Below, piece after piece: positions 8,587 through 17,232 of a DNA stretch of 64,000 nt. The notes beneath the pieces were generated by a model. It did no database searches, was not told where the DNA came from, and worked only from the letters and a program-made list of their open reading frames with translations. This DNA comes from Deltaproteobacteria bacterium (GTDB taxonomy: Bacteria > Desulfobacterota > Deferrisomatia > Deferrisomatales > JACRMM01), in assembly GCA_016214985.1 (NCBI GenBank), contig JACRMM010000002.1:44488-108487 (forward strand), given 5' to 3'. Made by a program: the position numbers and the translations under genes. How positions within the stretch are numbered: the stretch's first letter is position 1; the number at the start of each line of letters is the position of its first letter.

Positions 8587-9708
8587 TCAGTCGATCGACT
8601 CCCCCCTCTCGCGCAGGAAGGCGGAGAAGCTCTCCCGGCGAGGCACGGTGAAGGGGACCTCGTCCAGGTCGTCCGGCAGGGGGAGTTGCCCGTACGCACG
8701 GCACGCGGCGACCGCCGCGTGGACGTGCTCCGGGGGCGTCTCCGCCGCAATCTGGTTCAGGAAGATGGCACACTTCCCGTCGCGAGCCAGCACGTCGAGG
8801 TAGCACCGGATCCGCTCCACGATCGCCTCGACCGGGCCGTCCCGGAGCAGACGGGCATCGACACCGGCGGTCACGAAGGCGTTCTGCGAGCGAGCGAACT
8901 CTCGCACGCGCCGAGGACCGATCTCGTGAAGGTCCGGGTCGAGCACGCTCAGGAAACCCGGGCTGCATCGGAGCTTCTGGGCCATGAAGCGCTCCGGGTC
9001 ACCCGACCGCCCCTCCCCCCAGTTGCCCCTTGTCACCACCTTCGGACCCAGCCTTTCGCGGAGGCGGTTCGTGTAGGCGACGACGAACTCATCCATCAGG
9101 TCCAGGGTGATCAGGGGAGGCGACGCCCAGGCGTCGTTCCCGTCGGCGAGAAAGTTCGGGTTGCCCACCTCGGCGCGCATCGCTTCGATGAAGGGGCCGA
9201 TCACGTCGTCGCACAGAAACGAAAAGAGCCGATGCGCGAAGGCCGGTCTCTCGTAGAGGTCGGAGATCAGGTTCTCGTAGCCCCTGATGTTGACCGCCAG
9301 ACTGAACGGCGCACAGAAATAGGCGTGGGCCGGCCGGCCCGTCATCCTCAGGTAGAACTTGTTGACCTCGTGCACCCAGGGCATCCGTCCCGACCGGTAC
9401 GGGTCCGGGGGAGCTACGCGGTCCAGATCCGCAGGAGTTCGGATCAACGGCTGGGTTCGATCGGCGTCGGGAATCCCGTCGGCAGGGTAGACGATCCGTT
9501 GCCCCAACGCCTCGGCTTCGATGTTGTACGCGTCCCAGATGTCAACCGGCGCGTCGAACCCGTAGTAGGCGGATACCAGGAGCTGGGTTCGGGCAAAGGT
9601 GGCGGCGTCGGTGAAGAAGCGCTCGGTCGGCACCCCGGCCAGGCGCGCCGAGTGGTCGTTGCTCTGGGCCGCGATCACGACGCGCCGGCCCGCGCTCTGA
9701 GGGGCCAC
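8587..9708 (-). CDS. Uroporphyrinogen-decarboxylase-family protein (methyltransferase-like)
   Basis: A 373-aa protein of the URO-D superfamily, which covers haem-pathway decarboxylases and also corrinoid- or thiol-dependent methyltransferases. Typical pieces are a GYENLISDLYERPAF helix near residue 165 and a terminal segment GKCAIFLNQIAAETPPEHV. The N-terminal signature of true HemE is not evident, so a methyltransferase-type or uncharacterised member is more likely. The GTG at 9708 has GGAGG 5 nt upstream and is preferred to longer readings. A strong hairpin lies just upstream of it. Confidence 0.75.
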   Translation of the reverse strand: MAPQSAGRRVVIAAQSNDHSARLAGVPTERFFTDAATFARTQLLVSAYYGFDAPVDIWDAYNIEAEALGQRIVYPADGIPDADRTQPLIRTPADLDRVAPPDPYRSGRMPWVHEVNKFYLRMTGRPAHAYFCAPFSLAVNIRGYENLISDLYERPAFAHRLFSFLCDDVIGPFIEAMRAEVGNPNFLADGNDAWASPPLITLDLMDEFVVAYTNRLRERLGPKVVTRGNWGEGRSGDPERFMAQKLRCSPGFLSVLDPDLHEIGPRRVREFARSQNAFVTAGVDARLLRDGPVEAIVERIRCYLDVLARDGKCAIFLNQIAAETPPEHVHAAVAACRAYGQLPLPDDLDEVPFTVPRRESFSAFLRERGESID

Positions 9709-9742
9709 AGCCGCCTCCTTCCCCTGGGTCAACGGCGGGCGG

Positions 9743-9771
9743 TTCCCTCCCGGGGCAGACCCGGGAGGGAA
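9743..9771 (-). terminator. Perfect 12-bp inverted repeat between the SDR and UroD-like genes
   Basis: TTCCCTCCCGGG at 9743-9754 and its exact complement at 9760-9771 flank a 5-nt loop. The hairpin lies downstream of the SDR stop and about 35 nt upstream of the UroD-like start. No T-run follows, so it may be an inefficient terminator, an RNA-stability element or an attenuator. Confidence 0.5.
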
Positions 9772-9811
9772 TCCAAGCGGTCTCGGGGGCAGGGAGCCAA
9801 GGCGCGCTCCG

Positions 9812-10579
9812 TTACTTCTCCCGCATGCGGATCGCGCCGTCCAGTCGGATCGTGCTACCGTTGAGCATCGGGATCTCGACGATGGCTTCCACAAGCTTCG
9901 CGAACTCTGCCGGGCGTCCCAGCCGCCTGGGGAACGGCGTCATCTGCGCGAGGGCTTCCCTCGCCTTTTCGGGCAGCGCGTCGAACATCGGGGTCTCAAA
10001 CAGGCCCGGCGCAATCGCCATGACCCGGATCCCCAGGTCGGCCAGTTCGCGCGCCACGGGAAGCGTGAGCCCCACGAGTCCGGCCTTGGAGGAGCTGTAG
10101 GCCGCCTGCCCGATCTGCCCCTCGTAGGCGGCGACCGACGCCGTGCTGACGACGACCCCGCGCTCTCCTTCCTCGTTCGGCTCGTTGCCCGCCATCTTCT
10201 CCGCGGCGAGGCGGATCACGTTGAAGGAGCCGACAAGGTTGACGCGGATCACCCCCTCGTAGGCCGCGAGCGGCATGGGGCCGTTTCTCCCGATCACCTT
10301 GCCGGGCGTCACGATGCCTGCGCAGTTGACGACCACGTTGAGGCGCCCGAAAGCGCCGATCGTCTTCTCGATGGCCGCGGCCACGCTCTCTTCCGACGTC
10401 ACGTCCGTTCGCGCGAAGACGGCCGACGAGCCGAGCTCCGCCGCCAGGCGGTTGCCCCGTTCCTCCTGCACGTCGAGGATCGCGGCCTTCCCGCCCTTGG
10501 CCACGAAGTTTCGAACCACCGCCTCGCCGAGCCCCGACGCCCCGCCGGTCACGATCGCTACACACTCCGACATCTTCAT
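9812..10579 (-). CDS. Short-chain 3-hydroxyacyl-CoA dehydrogenase (SDR)
   Basis: A 255-aa classical SDR. The cofactor motif is TGGASGLG near residue 11, with an acidic residue ending beta-2 ([10 protein letters not shown]) that favours NAD(H). NCAGI and the catalytic YSSSK near residue 153 are intact. The overall layout, including APGLFETPM, matches type-II 3-hydroxyacyl-CoA / 2-methyl-3-hydroxybutyryl-CoA dehydrogenases. Such enzymes oxidise 3-hydroxyacyl-CoA to 3-oxoacyl-CoA in branched-chain or short-chain acyl-CoA breakdown. The ATG at 10579 follows GGAGAG; a second ATG two codons in is equally possible. Confidence 0.85.
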   Translation of the reverse strand: MKMSECVAIVTGGASGLGEAVVRNFVAKGGKAAILDVQEERGNRLAAELGSSAVFARTDVTSEESVAAAIEKTIGAFGRLNVVVNCAGIVTPGKVIGRNGPMPLAAYEGVIRVNLVGSFNVIRLAAEKMAGNEPNEEGERGVVVSTASVAAYEGQIGQAAYSSSKAGLVGLTLPVARELADLGIRVMAIAPGLFETPMFDALPEKAREALAQMTPFPRRLGRPAEFAKLVEAIVEIPMLNGSTIRLDGAIRMREK

Positions 10580-10694
10580 CGCATCTCTCCTTCCTCAGGT
10601 TGACCCTTATGAACCGCAGCGCGAGCTTCCGGGATACCCGGCAGGGGTTGGGCTCTTCCTCCGACTCGGCGTCCCCAAACGATCCGTTCTCGCC

Positions 10695-11171
10695 TCAGCG
10701 GGCGGCACCCTTCGCTTCGGATTTGGACAGGAGCCGGCCCATGATGGCCCCCGAGATGGACATGCCGAGCCACAGGAGGGCGAGCACAACGAAGACTCCG
10801 ACGAACCGGAGGGTCAAGGTGCCGACGATCCACGTCCAGTTGTCTTTTGTGATCGTCACCGTGATTGGCGTTCCCGCTTGCTGTTCCTTGGAGACCGTGA
10901 TGGAGTGCCAAGCTAGGCTGCCGTCGTCCTCGATGTAGGTGACCTCTTTCCATTCGCGGTACTTCGTGTCCTTGTCGGCCGCTTTCAGTGCGTCTTTGTA
11001 GAACGCCACGACCTGATCGTGGGACAGGTTGGTCTTTAGCACGATCTGCCGGTCCGTCTTGCTCGTGACCTGCGCCTCCGGAACGAGCGGGGCGCCGAGG
11101 AAATCATCGGCGTGACAGAAGACGGGAAACAACGACAGCAAACCAGCGATCAGAAACATCTTCTTATTCAT
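10695..11171 (-). CDS. Putative Na+-decarboxylase gamma-like (OadG-type) subunit with an extracytoplasmic domain
   Basis: A 158-aa protein. Residues 1-21 are a signal-peptide-like helix ending FCHA/DD. Residues 22-115 form a soluble domain, and residues 116-145 a strongly hydrophobic helix (LRFVGVFVVLALLWLGMSIS). The gene lies 57 bp downstream of the decarboxylase beta subunit on the same strand. OadG/MmdD gamma subunits are single-span proteins next to beta, so that role is inferred from position and the C-terminal helix. The unusual part is the ~95-residue exported domain ahead of the helix; canonical OadG has its helix at the N-terminus and its tail in the cytoplasm. I recognise no family for the soluble part. 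Confidence 0.6.
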   Translation of the reverse strand: MNKKMFLIAGLLSLFPVFCHADDFLGAPLVPEAQVTSKTDRQIVLKTNLSHDQVVAFYKDALKAADKDTKYREWKEVTYIEDDGSLAWHSITVSKEQQAGTPITVTITKDNWTWIVGTLTLRFVGVFVVLALLWLGMSISGAIMGRLLSKSEAKGAAR

Positions 11172-11228
11172 CTCGCGATCCTCTTCTGCAGGGTGGGCTC
11201 GTGGAGATCTCAGCGCAACGCCTGGATG

Positions 11229-12377
11229 CTACTTGCTGAACATCGCGATGAACATGCCCGCGGCCGCGGCCGTGCCGATGACCCCGGCCAGGTTCGGCCC
11301 CATGGCGTGCATCAGCAGGTGGTTGTGCGGGTCCTCCTTGAGCCCCATGACCTGCGAGACCCGGGCCGACATGGGCACGGCCGAGACGCCGGCGGACCCG
11401 ATCAGCGGGTTGATCTTGTCCTTGAGGAAGAGGTTCATGACCTTGACCGTCAGGATGCCGCCGATGGTGCACACTGCGAAGTCGATCAGGCCCAGGCCAA
11501 AGATGAAGAGCGGCTTCCAGCTCAGGAACTTGTCGGCGTGCATCGTGGCGCCCACCGTGACCCCCAGGAAGATGGTCACGATGTTCATCAGGGCATTCTC
11601 GGCCGTGTCGCTCAGGCGCTTCACCACCCCGCTCTCCCGCATGATGTTGCCGAACATGAAGAGGCCCATTAGGGGCATGACTGCCGGCACCAGCAGTGCG
11701 ATGATCGCCGCGCCGATCAGAGGAAAGATGATCTTTTCGGTCCGAGACACCGGGCGCAGCTGGCGCATCCGGATCAGCCGCTCCTCCTTCGTGGTAAACC
11801 AGCGCATGAAGACCGGCTGGATGAGCGGCACCATGGCCATGTAGGAGTAGGCGGCCAACGCGTTCGCGCCAAGGAGCTGGGGCGCGAGCTTCGTGGTCAG
11901 ATAGATCGTCGTGGGCCCGTCCGCGCCGCCGATGATCGAGACGGAGGCGGCCTCCTTGAGCGTGAAGCCGGCGAGGATGCACCCGGTGAAGGTCACGAAG
12001 ACCCCCAACTGCGCCCCGGCGCCCACGAGCAGGGTCTTCGGGCTCGCGATCAGCGGCCCGAAGTCCGTCATGGCTCCCAGGCCGAGGAAGATCACGCAGG
12101 GGATCACCTCCCACTCGAGCCCGTAGTGGTAGAAGATATTGAGCAGCTCCCGCTGACCCTCGGCGGTGTAGCCCATCAGGGGAACCAGGGGGAAGTTCAC
12201 GATGAAGATCCCGAAGCCGATCGGCAGCAGCAGCAGCGGCTCAAAGTCCTTGACGATCGCCAGATAGAGGAAGAAGAGAGCGATCGCCCACATGACCAGA
12301 AATCGGTAATCGAAGTTGTAGATCCCCGTCGTCTCCAAGGTCCCGTACAAAAGATCCATGATCTCTGCGAACGACAT
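11229..12377 (-). CDS. Sodium-pumping decarboxylase beta subunit (OadB/GcdB/MmdB family)
   Basis: A 382-aa integral membrane protein with about nine to ten hydrophobic helices. The family signature GGADGPTTIYLT near residue 152 contains the conserved aspartate used in Na+ transport, and NPLIGSAGVSAVPMSARV near residue 323 is the second conserved region. The beta subunit decarboxylates carboxybiotin and couples this to Na+ export. Start ATG is preceded by AGGAGG. Its biotin carrier and carboxyltransferase partners are probably the genes at 20882-23314, about 9 kb away in the same orientation. Whether the substrate is methylmalonyl-, glutaconyl- or malonyl-CoA or oxaloacetate is set by the alpha subunit, not this one. 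Confidence 0.93.
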   Translation of the reverse strand: MSFAEIMDLLYGTLETTGIYNFDYRFLVMWAIALFFLYLAIVKDFEPLLLLPIGFGIFIVNFPLVPLMGYTAEGQRELLNIFYHYGLEWEVIPCVIFLGLGAMTDFGPLIASPKTLLVGAGAQLGVFVTFTGCILAGFTLKEAASVSIIGGADGPTTIYLTTKLAPQLLGANALAAYSYMAMVPLIQPVFMRWFTTKEERLIRMRQLRPVSRTEKIIFPLIGAAIIALLVPAVMPLMGLFMFGNIMRESGVVKRLSDTAENALMNIVTIFLGVTVGATMHADKFLSWKPLFIFGLGLIDFAVCTIGGILTVKVMNLFLKDKINPLIGSAGVSAVPMSARVSQVMGLKEDPHNHLLMHAMGPNLAGVIGTAAAAGMFIAMFSK

Positions 12378-12573
12378 GCAAGACCTCCTTCTCCTTCAAA
12401 GTGAACGGCGTCGTGGCGTCTCAGACGGTTGGCGCTCGCGGTCGCCCACCAGAGGGAAATATCCCCCCGAACGTTCGGCGACAAAGGTTGGATGATCCGC
12501 GCCTCCTCGCTCGCGGGTCCGCGCCCCCTCGCCTACGGGTGCAGGCCAAGGGGCCGGGAAGAAGGGTCTTCGG

Positions 12574-13473
12574 TCAGATGACTCCCAGCGCGCTCTTGAC
12601 CATGCGCTGGATGATGGCCCGCATCACGTCGCCGGGAGTGAGCTGGAAGAGCTCGAGGGCGTGGTACTTCGAGGCGATCTCGTCCACCAGCCGGTCGACG
12701 TCGCCCAGCTCGCGGTAGCGTTCCCGGATGCGCTCCCGCTGTCTCTCCGCCGCGTCGAGCCCCCGGCGGATGATCCCCTCGGCCTCCAGACCCGTGAGCG
12801 CTCCGCCGTGCTCCAAGCCGACCAGCTGGATCGGGAGCGGCTCGAGCGTTCGTAGGCTCGCAAGGTAGTCCTCGTAGTCGTGGTTCGCGGTGACGGTCAG
12901 GTCCTCGCGCCCTGCCTCGGGGTAGGGGATCGAGTCGCCGGGGAAGAGCGCCTCGAGCTCCGGCACGTAGGCGGTCAGCGAGCAGCGGGAGTGGCCCGGC
13001 GTGAGGAAGAACCGCAGCGTGAGGCCGCCTCCCAGCTCCAGCGAGTCGCCGTCTCCCACCCGGTGCGCGACCGGGACCGCTTCGAAGTCCAGCGGGACCC
13101 CGTCGTGGCTGTAGGGCCGGCCCAGCCGTTCGCTGGTGCGGCGGTTGATGTCCTCCATGAGGCGGACCGGCTTCTCCTTGCCCAGGATCTCGGCACCGTA
13201 GGGCGAGCTCACGACCTCGAGGTGCGGATACCGGCGCAGGAGGTAGGGGACGGCGCCGCAGTGGTCGTGGTGGGCGTGGGAGATGACGAGGTAGCGCACG
13301 CGGCTCCGGTCGACATTGAAGCGGTCGAGCTGCTCCTCCAGGCGCGCCACACCCCAGGCCGTTCCGCCCCCGATCCAGGCGTAGGTGTCTCCCATCACCA
13401 GGTACGATGTGACCTGGCGGCCGCCCAGGAGAAGGATTCGCTCGGTGACGAAGCCGGGCTCGTCGATTCGCAC
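12574..13473 (-). CDS. MBL-fold metallohydrolase, paralogue of the gene at 62720
   Basis: A 299-aa metallo-beta-lactamase-fold protein with SHAHHDHCGAVPYL (HxHxDH) near residue 67, a TPGHSRCSLT histidine site near residue 175 and an aspartate in LFPGDSIPYP. The GTG start at 13473 lies 6 bp beyond the acyl-CoA synthetase stop, giving a tight operon with that gene. Its sequence is clearly related along its whole length to the MBL gene at 62720, including CGAVPYL and GHSRCSLT. A thioesterase-like role next to CoA ligases and thiolases is an inference. Confidence 0.8.
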   Translation of the reverse strand: MRIDEPGFVTERILLLGGRQVTSYLVMGDTYAWIGGGTAWGVARLEEQLDRFNVDRSRVRYLVISHAHHDHCGAVPYLLRRYPHLEVVSSPYGAEILGKEKPVRLMEDINRRTSERLGRPYSHDGVPLDFEAVPVAHRVGDGDSLELGGGLTLRFFLTPGHSRCSLTAYVPELEALFPGDSIPYPEAGREDLTVTANHDYEDYLASLRTLEPLPIQLVGLEHGGALTGLEAEGIIRRGLDAAERQRERIRERYRELGDVDRLVDEIASKYHALELFQLTPGDVMRAIIQRMVKSALGVI

Positions 13474-13478
13474 TCCGC

Positions 13479-15596
13479 CTACCCCTTCGCCAGGACCCGA
13501 CCCCACCGCACGAGGCCGTGGGCCGCGGCGGCCCAGAGGTGTGCGGAGGGGAACATGGGAACGCCGACCTCCTCGATGGCCGCTGACATCCGCTGGGTGT
13601 AGGGGCCCCCGGCCGCACCGCACAGGATCGGTTTTCCGGCAGTACGGTTCATCTTCTCCAGCGCCGAGACGATCGCCTCGTCCAGGGGCGTGTCCTGGAA
13701 CACGAACCAGTTCATGATCACGTGCACGTTCGGGTCCTTGGCCAGGCACTCCATGGCGAAGAGATAGTCGTCGGAGGTGGCCGAGCCGGTGACATCGATG
13801 GGGTTCTTGGAGATGTAGAAGGCCGGGTAGTGTTCCTTCATGGCCGCGAGCGACTCGGGCGAGAGCTCGGCGATCTCGAGCCCCAGGCCGTCGAAGAGGT
13901 CGATCGCGTTCACCATGGGCCCCGCCCCGTTGCTGATCATCGCCACCCGAGGCCCCGCGGCCGGCGGCTGCATCCCCAGAGCCCGGGTCACCGCGCCGAG
14001 CTCTTCGTAGGAGTCGACGTCGATGATCCCCGTCTGCCGAAGCGCGCCGCGGGTGACCGCGTACGAGCCGGCGTAGGCCCCGGTGTGGGACTGGGCGGCC
14101 GCCGCGGAGCGCGCGGTCCGGCCGGACTTGTAGCAGACGATGGGCTTCTTGTAGGTTCGGATGGCCTCGGCCGCAGCCCTCAGGAACTTGCGCCCGTCGC
14201 CGAGCCCCTCGATGTAGGAGCCGACCACCTTGGTGTCCGGGTCCCGGGCGAGGTAGGCGATCATGTCCGCCTCGTCCACGTCCACGCGGTTGCCGTAGGA
14301 GATCATCTTGCTCGCGCCGGAGTGCTCGCACTCCTCGAGAAAGCTCGCCCCGTACGTGCCGCTCTGCGTCATGAAGGAGATACCGCCGGGCTTGGGCCGC
14401 AGCATCCGCTCGTGCACCTGGAAGAACGCGTCGAAACGGTTCACCGCGTTGTAGCAGCCGATGCAGTTGGGGCCGATGACGCGGATGCCGTACTCCCGCG
14501 CCCGTCGCTGGATCTCCTGCTCGAGGCCGACCTGGTCGCCGCCCAGCTCTTTCCCTCCACCGGAGACGATCAAAACCGCCCGGATGCCCAGGTCGCGGCA
14601 CTTGTCGAGCACCTCGGGCACGAGCGCCAGCCCGACGACGACCACCGCGAGGTCGACCTTTTCCGGAACGTCCGTGAGATCCTCGAAGCTCGCCCGGCCG
14701 AAGACCTCTTTGCCCCCGCGGGTGACCGGGAAGACCTTACCGTCGAAGTCGTGGTTCATCAGGCTGTCGGCGACCGCGTTGCCGATCCGGCCGGGGGTCG
14801 TCGACGCCCCGAGCAGGGCCACGCTGCGGGGCGAGAAGAAATGCTCCAAATGGGCAGTGTTCGGCTCGGCCTGGCTGATCGGGGTCTCCGACGGCTGCCG
14901 GGCGAGCACGATCTTGGCGTCCACGGCGGTCGTGGCCTGCTCGGTGACGATCAGGGGATTGAAATCCATCGAGTCGTACAGGCCCGCGGCGTCCATTCCC
15001 AACTGGCCGATACGGACGATCGCCTGGGCCAGTCCCTCTTCGTCGAGAGGGGGACGCCCCCGGAACCCTCGAAGGAGCGCCTTGCCTCGGATCTCCCCGA
15101 TCAGGTCGCGTGCCTCGGAGAGACCGATCGGGAGGACGCGAAACGCCACGTCGTCCACGAGGTGAATCAAGGTGCCGCCCGTCCCGAGCATGAGGACCGG
15201 CCCGAACTGCGGGTCGTTCTGGAGGCCCACGATGAACTCCACACCTCCGGAGACCATCGTCTCGACCAGGTACCCCTTCGCGGCTGCCCCCTTGGCCGAG
15301 AGCGCCTTCTCCATCCGCCCGAAGGCCTCTTCGAGCTCCCCATCCGTGCGAAGCCCCAGGGCGACGGCGCCCAGCTCGGTCTTGTGCAGGATCTCCGGTG
15401 AGACCGCCTTCAGCGCGACCGGGTACCCGGTCCGTCTGGCGAACGCCACCGCCTCCTGCGCCGAGCCGACCACCGCTCCCTCGGGGACACGGACCCCGTA
15501 GGAGGCGACGATTTGCTTGGAGAGGTCCTCGGGCACAGCAGTGACGCCCTGGGCGATCGACGCCTCACAGACGGATCGCAGCTCGGTCACGGTCAT
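13479..15596 (-). CDS. ADP-forming acyl-CoA/acetyl-CoA synthetase, beta-alpha fusion
   Basis: A 705-aa NDP-forming acyl-CoA synthetase, which interconverts acyl-CoA + ADP + Pi with acid + CoA + ATP and lets anaerobes gain ATP from acyl-CoA. Residues 1-230 are the ATP-grasp (beta) domain, with ILHKTELGAVALGL near residue 68. Residues 250-700 are the CoA-binding and ligase (alpha) domains, beginning LEHFFSPRSVALLGASTTPG and including SGRTARSAAAAQSHTGAYAG, which carries the phosphohistidine. The order beta then alpha is the less common fusion. It is followed closely by the MBL gene at 13473. Confidence 0.9.
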   Translation of the reverse strand: MTVTELRSVCEASIAQGVTAVPEDLSKQIVASYGVRVPEGAVVGSAQEAVAFARRTGYPVALKAVSPEILHKTELGAVALGLRTDGELEEAFGRMEKALSAKGAAAKGYLVETMVSGGVEFIVGLQNDPQFGPVLMLGTGGTLIHLVDDVAFRVLPIGLSEARDLIGEIRGKALLRGFRGRPPLDEEGLAQAIVRIGQLGMDAAGLYDSMDFNPLIVTEQATTAVDAKIVLARQPSETPISQAEPNTAHLEHFFSPRSVALLGASTTPGRIGNAVADSLMNHDFDGKVFPVTRGGKEVFGRASFEDLTDVPEKVDLAVVVVGLALVPEVLDKCRDLGIRAVLIVSGGGKELGGDQVGLEQEIQRRAREYGIRVIGPNCIGCYNAVNRFDAFFQVHERMLRPKPGGISFMTQSGTYGASFLEECEHSGASKMISYGNRVDVDEADMIAYLARDPDTKVVGSYIEGLGDGRKFLRAAAEAIRTYKKPIVCYKSGRTARSAAAAQSHTGAYAGSYAVTRGALRQTGIIDVDSYEELGAVTRALGMQPPAAGPRVAMISNGAGPMVNAIDLFDGLGLEIAELSPESLAAMKEHYPAFYISKNPIDVTGSATSDDYLFAMECLAKDPNVHVIMNWFVFQDTPLDEAIVSALEKMNRTAGKPILCGAAGGPYTQRMSAAIEEVGVPMFPSAHLWAAAAHGLVRWGRVLAKG

Positions 15597-15638
15597 GGGA
15601 TCCTCCTTCCGGCCCTCGGCCGATCGTACCGCGCCAAC

Positions 15639-16082
15639 CTAACCGGCCGCCGTCCGGCCGCCGCCGGGAAGCGGACACGTCGCCCCGCTCACGAGCTCGA
15701 TCAGGACGTTTCCGGTGTCCTTGGGGTGAAAGAAGAGAGCGTTCTCGAAGCACGGGACCCTCTGAGGACCGCCGGTCACGCTGCGGAGCCCCTTCTCCTC
15801 GATGAAGTGGCGGCAGGCCTCGTCGATGTCCTCAACGAGGTACCCGATGTGGTGAAGCGTGCCCGACCCGTGCTTCTTGAGAAAGTGCCCCAGGCCATCG
15901 TCCGACAGGGGCTGCACGAGCTCGATGTACGTGTTGTTGGCCGGGATGAAACAGACCTCGGCCTTGAAGGCATCGACCGTGAACCGGGCGACCTCTTTCA
16001 TGCCGAACACCGTCTCGTAGACGGCCTTGCCCTTGTCGATGTCGTCGACGACCACGCCGATGTGGTGCACGTCCAGCTTCAT
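15639..16082 (-). CDS. mce: Methylmalonyl-CoA epimerase (VOC/glyoxalase fold)
   Basis: A 147-aa vicinal-oxygen-chelate protein. LDVHHIGVVVDDID at the N-terminus, the central TYIELVQPLSDDG and the second-half LHHIGYLVEDIDEACRHF followed by GNVLIELV give the His/Glu/His/Glu metal set of methylmalonyl-CoA epimerases. These interconvert (R)- and (S)-methylmalonyl-CoA. The last ~12 residues are a non-conserved tail. No standard methylmalonyl-CoA mutase is present in the window. The mutase at 39845 lacks the substrate arginine, so either a true mutase lies elsewhere or the epimerase serves another acyl-CoA. Confidence 0.88.
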   Translation of the reverse strand: MKLDVHHIGVVVDDIDKGKAVYETVFGMKEVARFTVDAFKAEVCFIPANNTYIELVQPLSDDGLGHFLKKHGSGTLHHIGYLVEDIDEACRHFIEEKGLRSVTGGPQRVPCFENALFFHPKDTGNVLIELVSGATCPLPGGGRTAAG

Positions 16083-16127
16083 GCTCTCTCTCCTTTCGTC
16101 AGGGGGAGACCTCCGCCCGTTCCGCCG

Positions 16128-17054
16128 CTAGCGGCTCGCCGGTTCGAAGGCGTCTCCGCTCTTCAGCCCCCGCGCCTCGGCGAACGCCACGGCGTCCATC
16201 TTCCCTCCGGAGGCACCCCGAAGCTTCGGAACGACCAGGGTCGCGCCCTGCAAGCAGATCCGAAGCCCCTTGGCGTCGACTCCGGCCACCGCTCCCGGAG
16301 GCCCGCCGCCGCCGTCCCCGAGACGGGCTCCGTAGAACCGGACCCGCTCCCCCTTCCAGATCCCGAAAGCCCCGGGCTGCGGGTCGCAGCCGCGGACCAG
16401 GTCGTACACGTCGGCCGCCGGACGGTCCCACTTCACCGCGGCGACGCTGTCGTCGCAGGGGGGCTCGTAGGTTGCCCCCTCCGCCGCCTGGGGAGTCCTT
16501 GGCGCCTTCCCCTCCCGGATGAGGGCAACCGCCTCGACCAGGGCATCGACTCCCATGGGGAAGAGCCGGTTGAAGTACAGCGACCCCGTTGTGTCGTCCG
16601 GTCCGATCTCGATCGTCTTCTGGAGGAGGAGAGGGCCCGTGTCGATGCCGTCGTCGGGCCAGAAGATCGAAAGCCCCGTAGTTCTGTCACCCATGATCAC
16701 GGCCCAGTTGATGGCGCTCGCTCCCCGGTGTCGCGGCAGGAGGGACGGATGGTAGCAGATCGCCCCGTGGCGAGGCGCCTCGAAGAACGCCTTGGGAATG
16801 ATGTCGGTGACGAACGCGAGGACCGCGAGGTCGGGCGCCAGGGCGCGGTACTGGGCGAGCACGGCGGCGTCCCGATAGGAGGGGGGTTGAAAGACCGGCA
16901 CGCCCCGCGCGATCGCCGCTTCCTTCAGCGGATCAACGGCCCCCGCGGGGCCGTCGGGGGGCACGTACGCCGCCACGACCTCCTCTCCCTTGGCCGCGAG
17001 CGCCTCGAGGCTCTTGGCACCGAACGCCGCTTGACCGAACAGCACAATGCGCAT
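16128..17054 (-). CDS. Formyltransferase-fold protein resembling the 10-formyl-THF dehydrogenase hydrolase domain
   Basis: A 308-aa protein. Residues 1-200 are the formyl-THF-binding transferase fold, with YHPSLLPRHRGASAINW near residue 105 and the aspartate in DDGIDTGPLLLQ near residue 142. Residues 205-300 match a Fmt-type C-terminal barrel. The wording of these motifs is closer to the N-terminal hydrolase domain of animal FDH (ALDH1L1) than to methionyl-tRNA formyltransferase: the position two before the histidine is Cys, where Fmt has Asn. ATG 17054 follows AAAGGAG. It lies downstream of PFOR across a large hairpin. A C1-transfer role to or from CoA or folate is possible but unproven. Confidence 0.75.
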   Translation of the reverse strand: MRIVLFGQAAFGAKSLEALAAKGEEVVAAYVPPDGPAGAVDPLKEAAIARGVPVFQPPSYRDAAVLAQYRALAPDLAVLAFVTDIIPKAFFEAPRHGAICYHPSLLPRHRGASAINWAVIMGDRTTGLSIFWPDDGIDTGPLLLQKTIEIGPDDTTGSLYFNRLFPMGVDALVEAVALIREGKAPRTPQAAEGATYEPPCDDSVAAVKWDRPAADVYDLVRGCDPQPGAFGIWKGERVRFYGARLGDGGGGPPGAVAGVDAKGLRICLQGATLVVPKLRGASGGKMDAVAFAEARGLKSGDAFEPASR

Positions 17055-17140
17055 GGCAGCTCCTTTCGGTTCGTCGGTGGCTTGTCTCGACACGGACCGT
17101 GATCGTGCCGTCCGCCCGGGTCGTGCGCCGAGCCAAGAAG

Positions 17141-17197
17141 GTGGCCGCGGGAGCCGGCCCGGGGCATGGCGGCCGGTGGAACGGCTCCCGCGGCCAC
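17141..17197 (-). terminator. Perfect 16-bp inverted repeat downstream of nifJ
   Basis: GTGGCCGCGGGAGCCG at 17141-17156 is matched exactly by its complement at 17182-17197 around a 25-nt GC-rich loop. It lies between the PFOR stop (17233) and the formyltransferase start (17054). On the minus strand the stem is followed by CTTCTTGG, a weak T-tract. It probably terminates or attenuates transcription of the PFOR operon. Confidence 0.6.
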
Positions 17198-17232
17198 GAA
17201 GCGTGGCGGCACCCTGAGACGGGACCTTGTCG

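Noticed and set aside
6220..9864. A 1200-codon plus-strand open frame across the MFS, HMG-CoA lyase and UroD-like genes
   Set aside because: It runs through three well-supported genes, partly antisense, and has no recognisable domain. The GC-rich third-position effect explains it.
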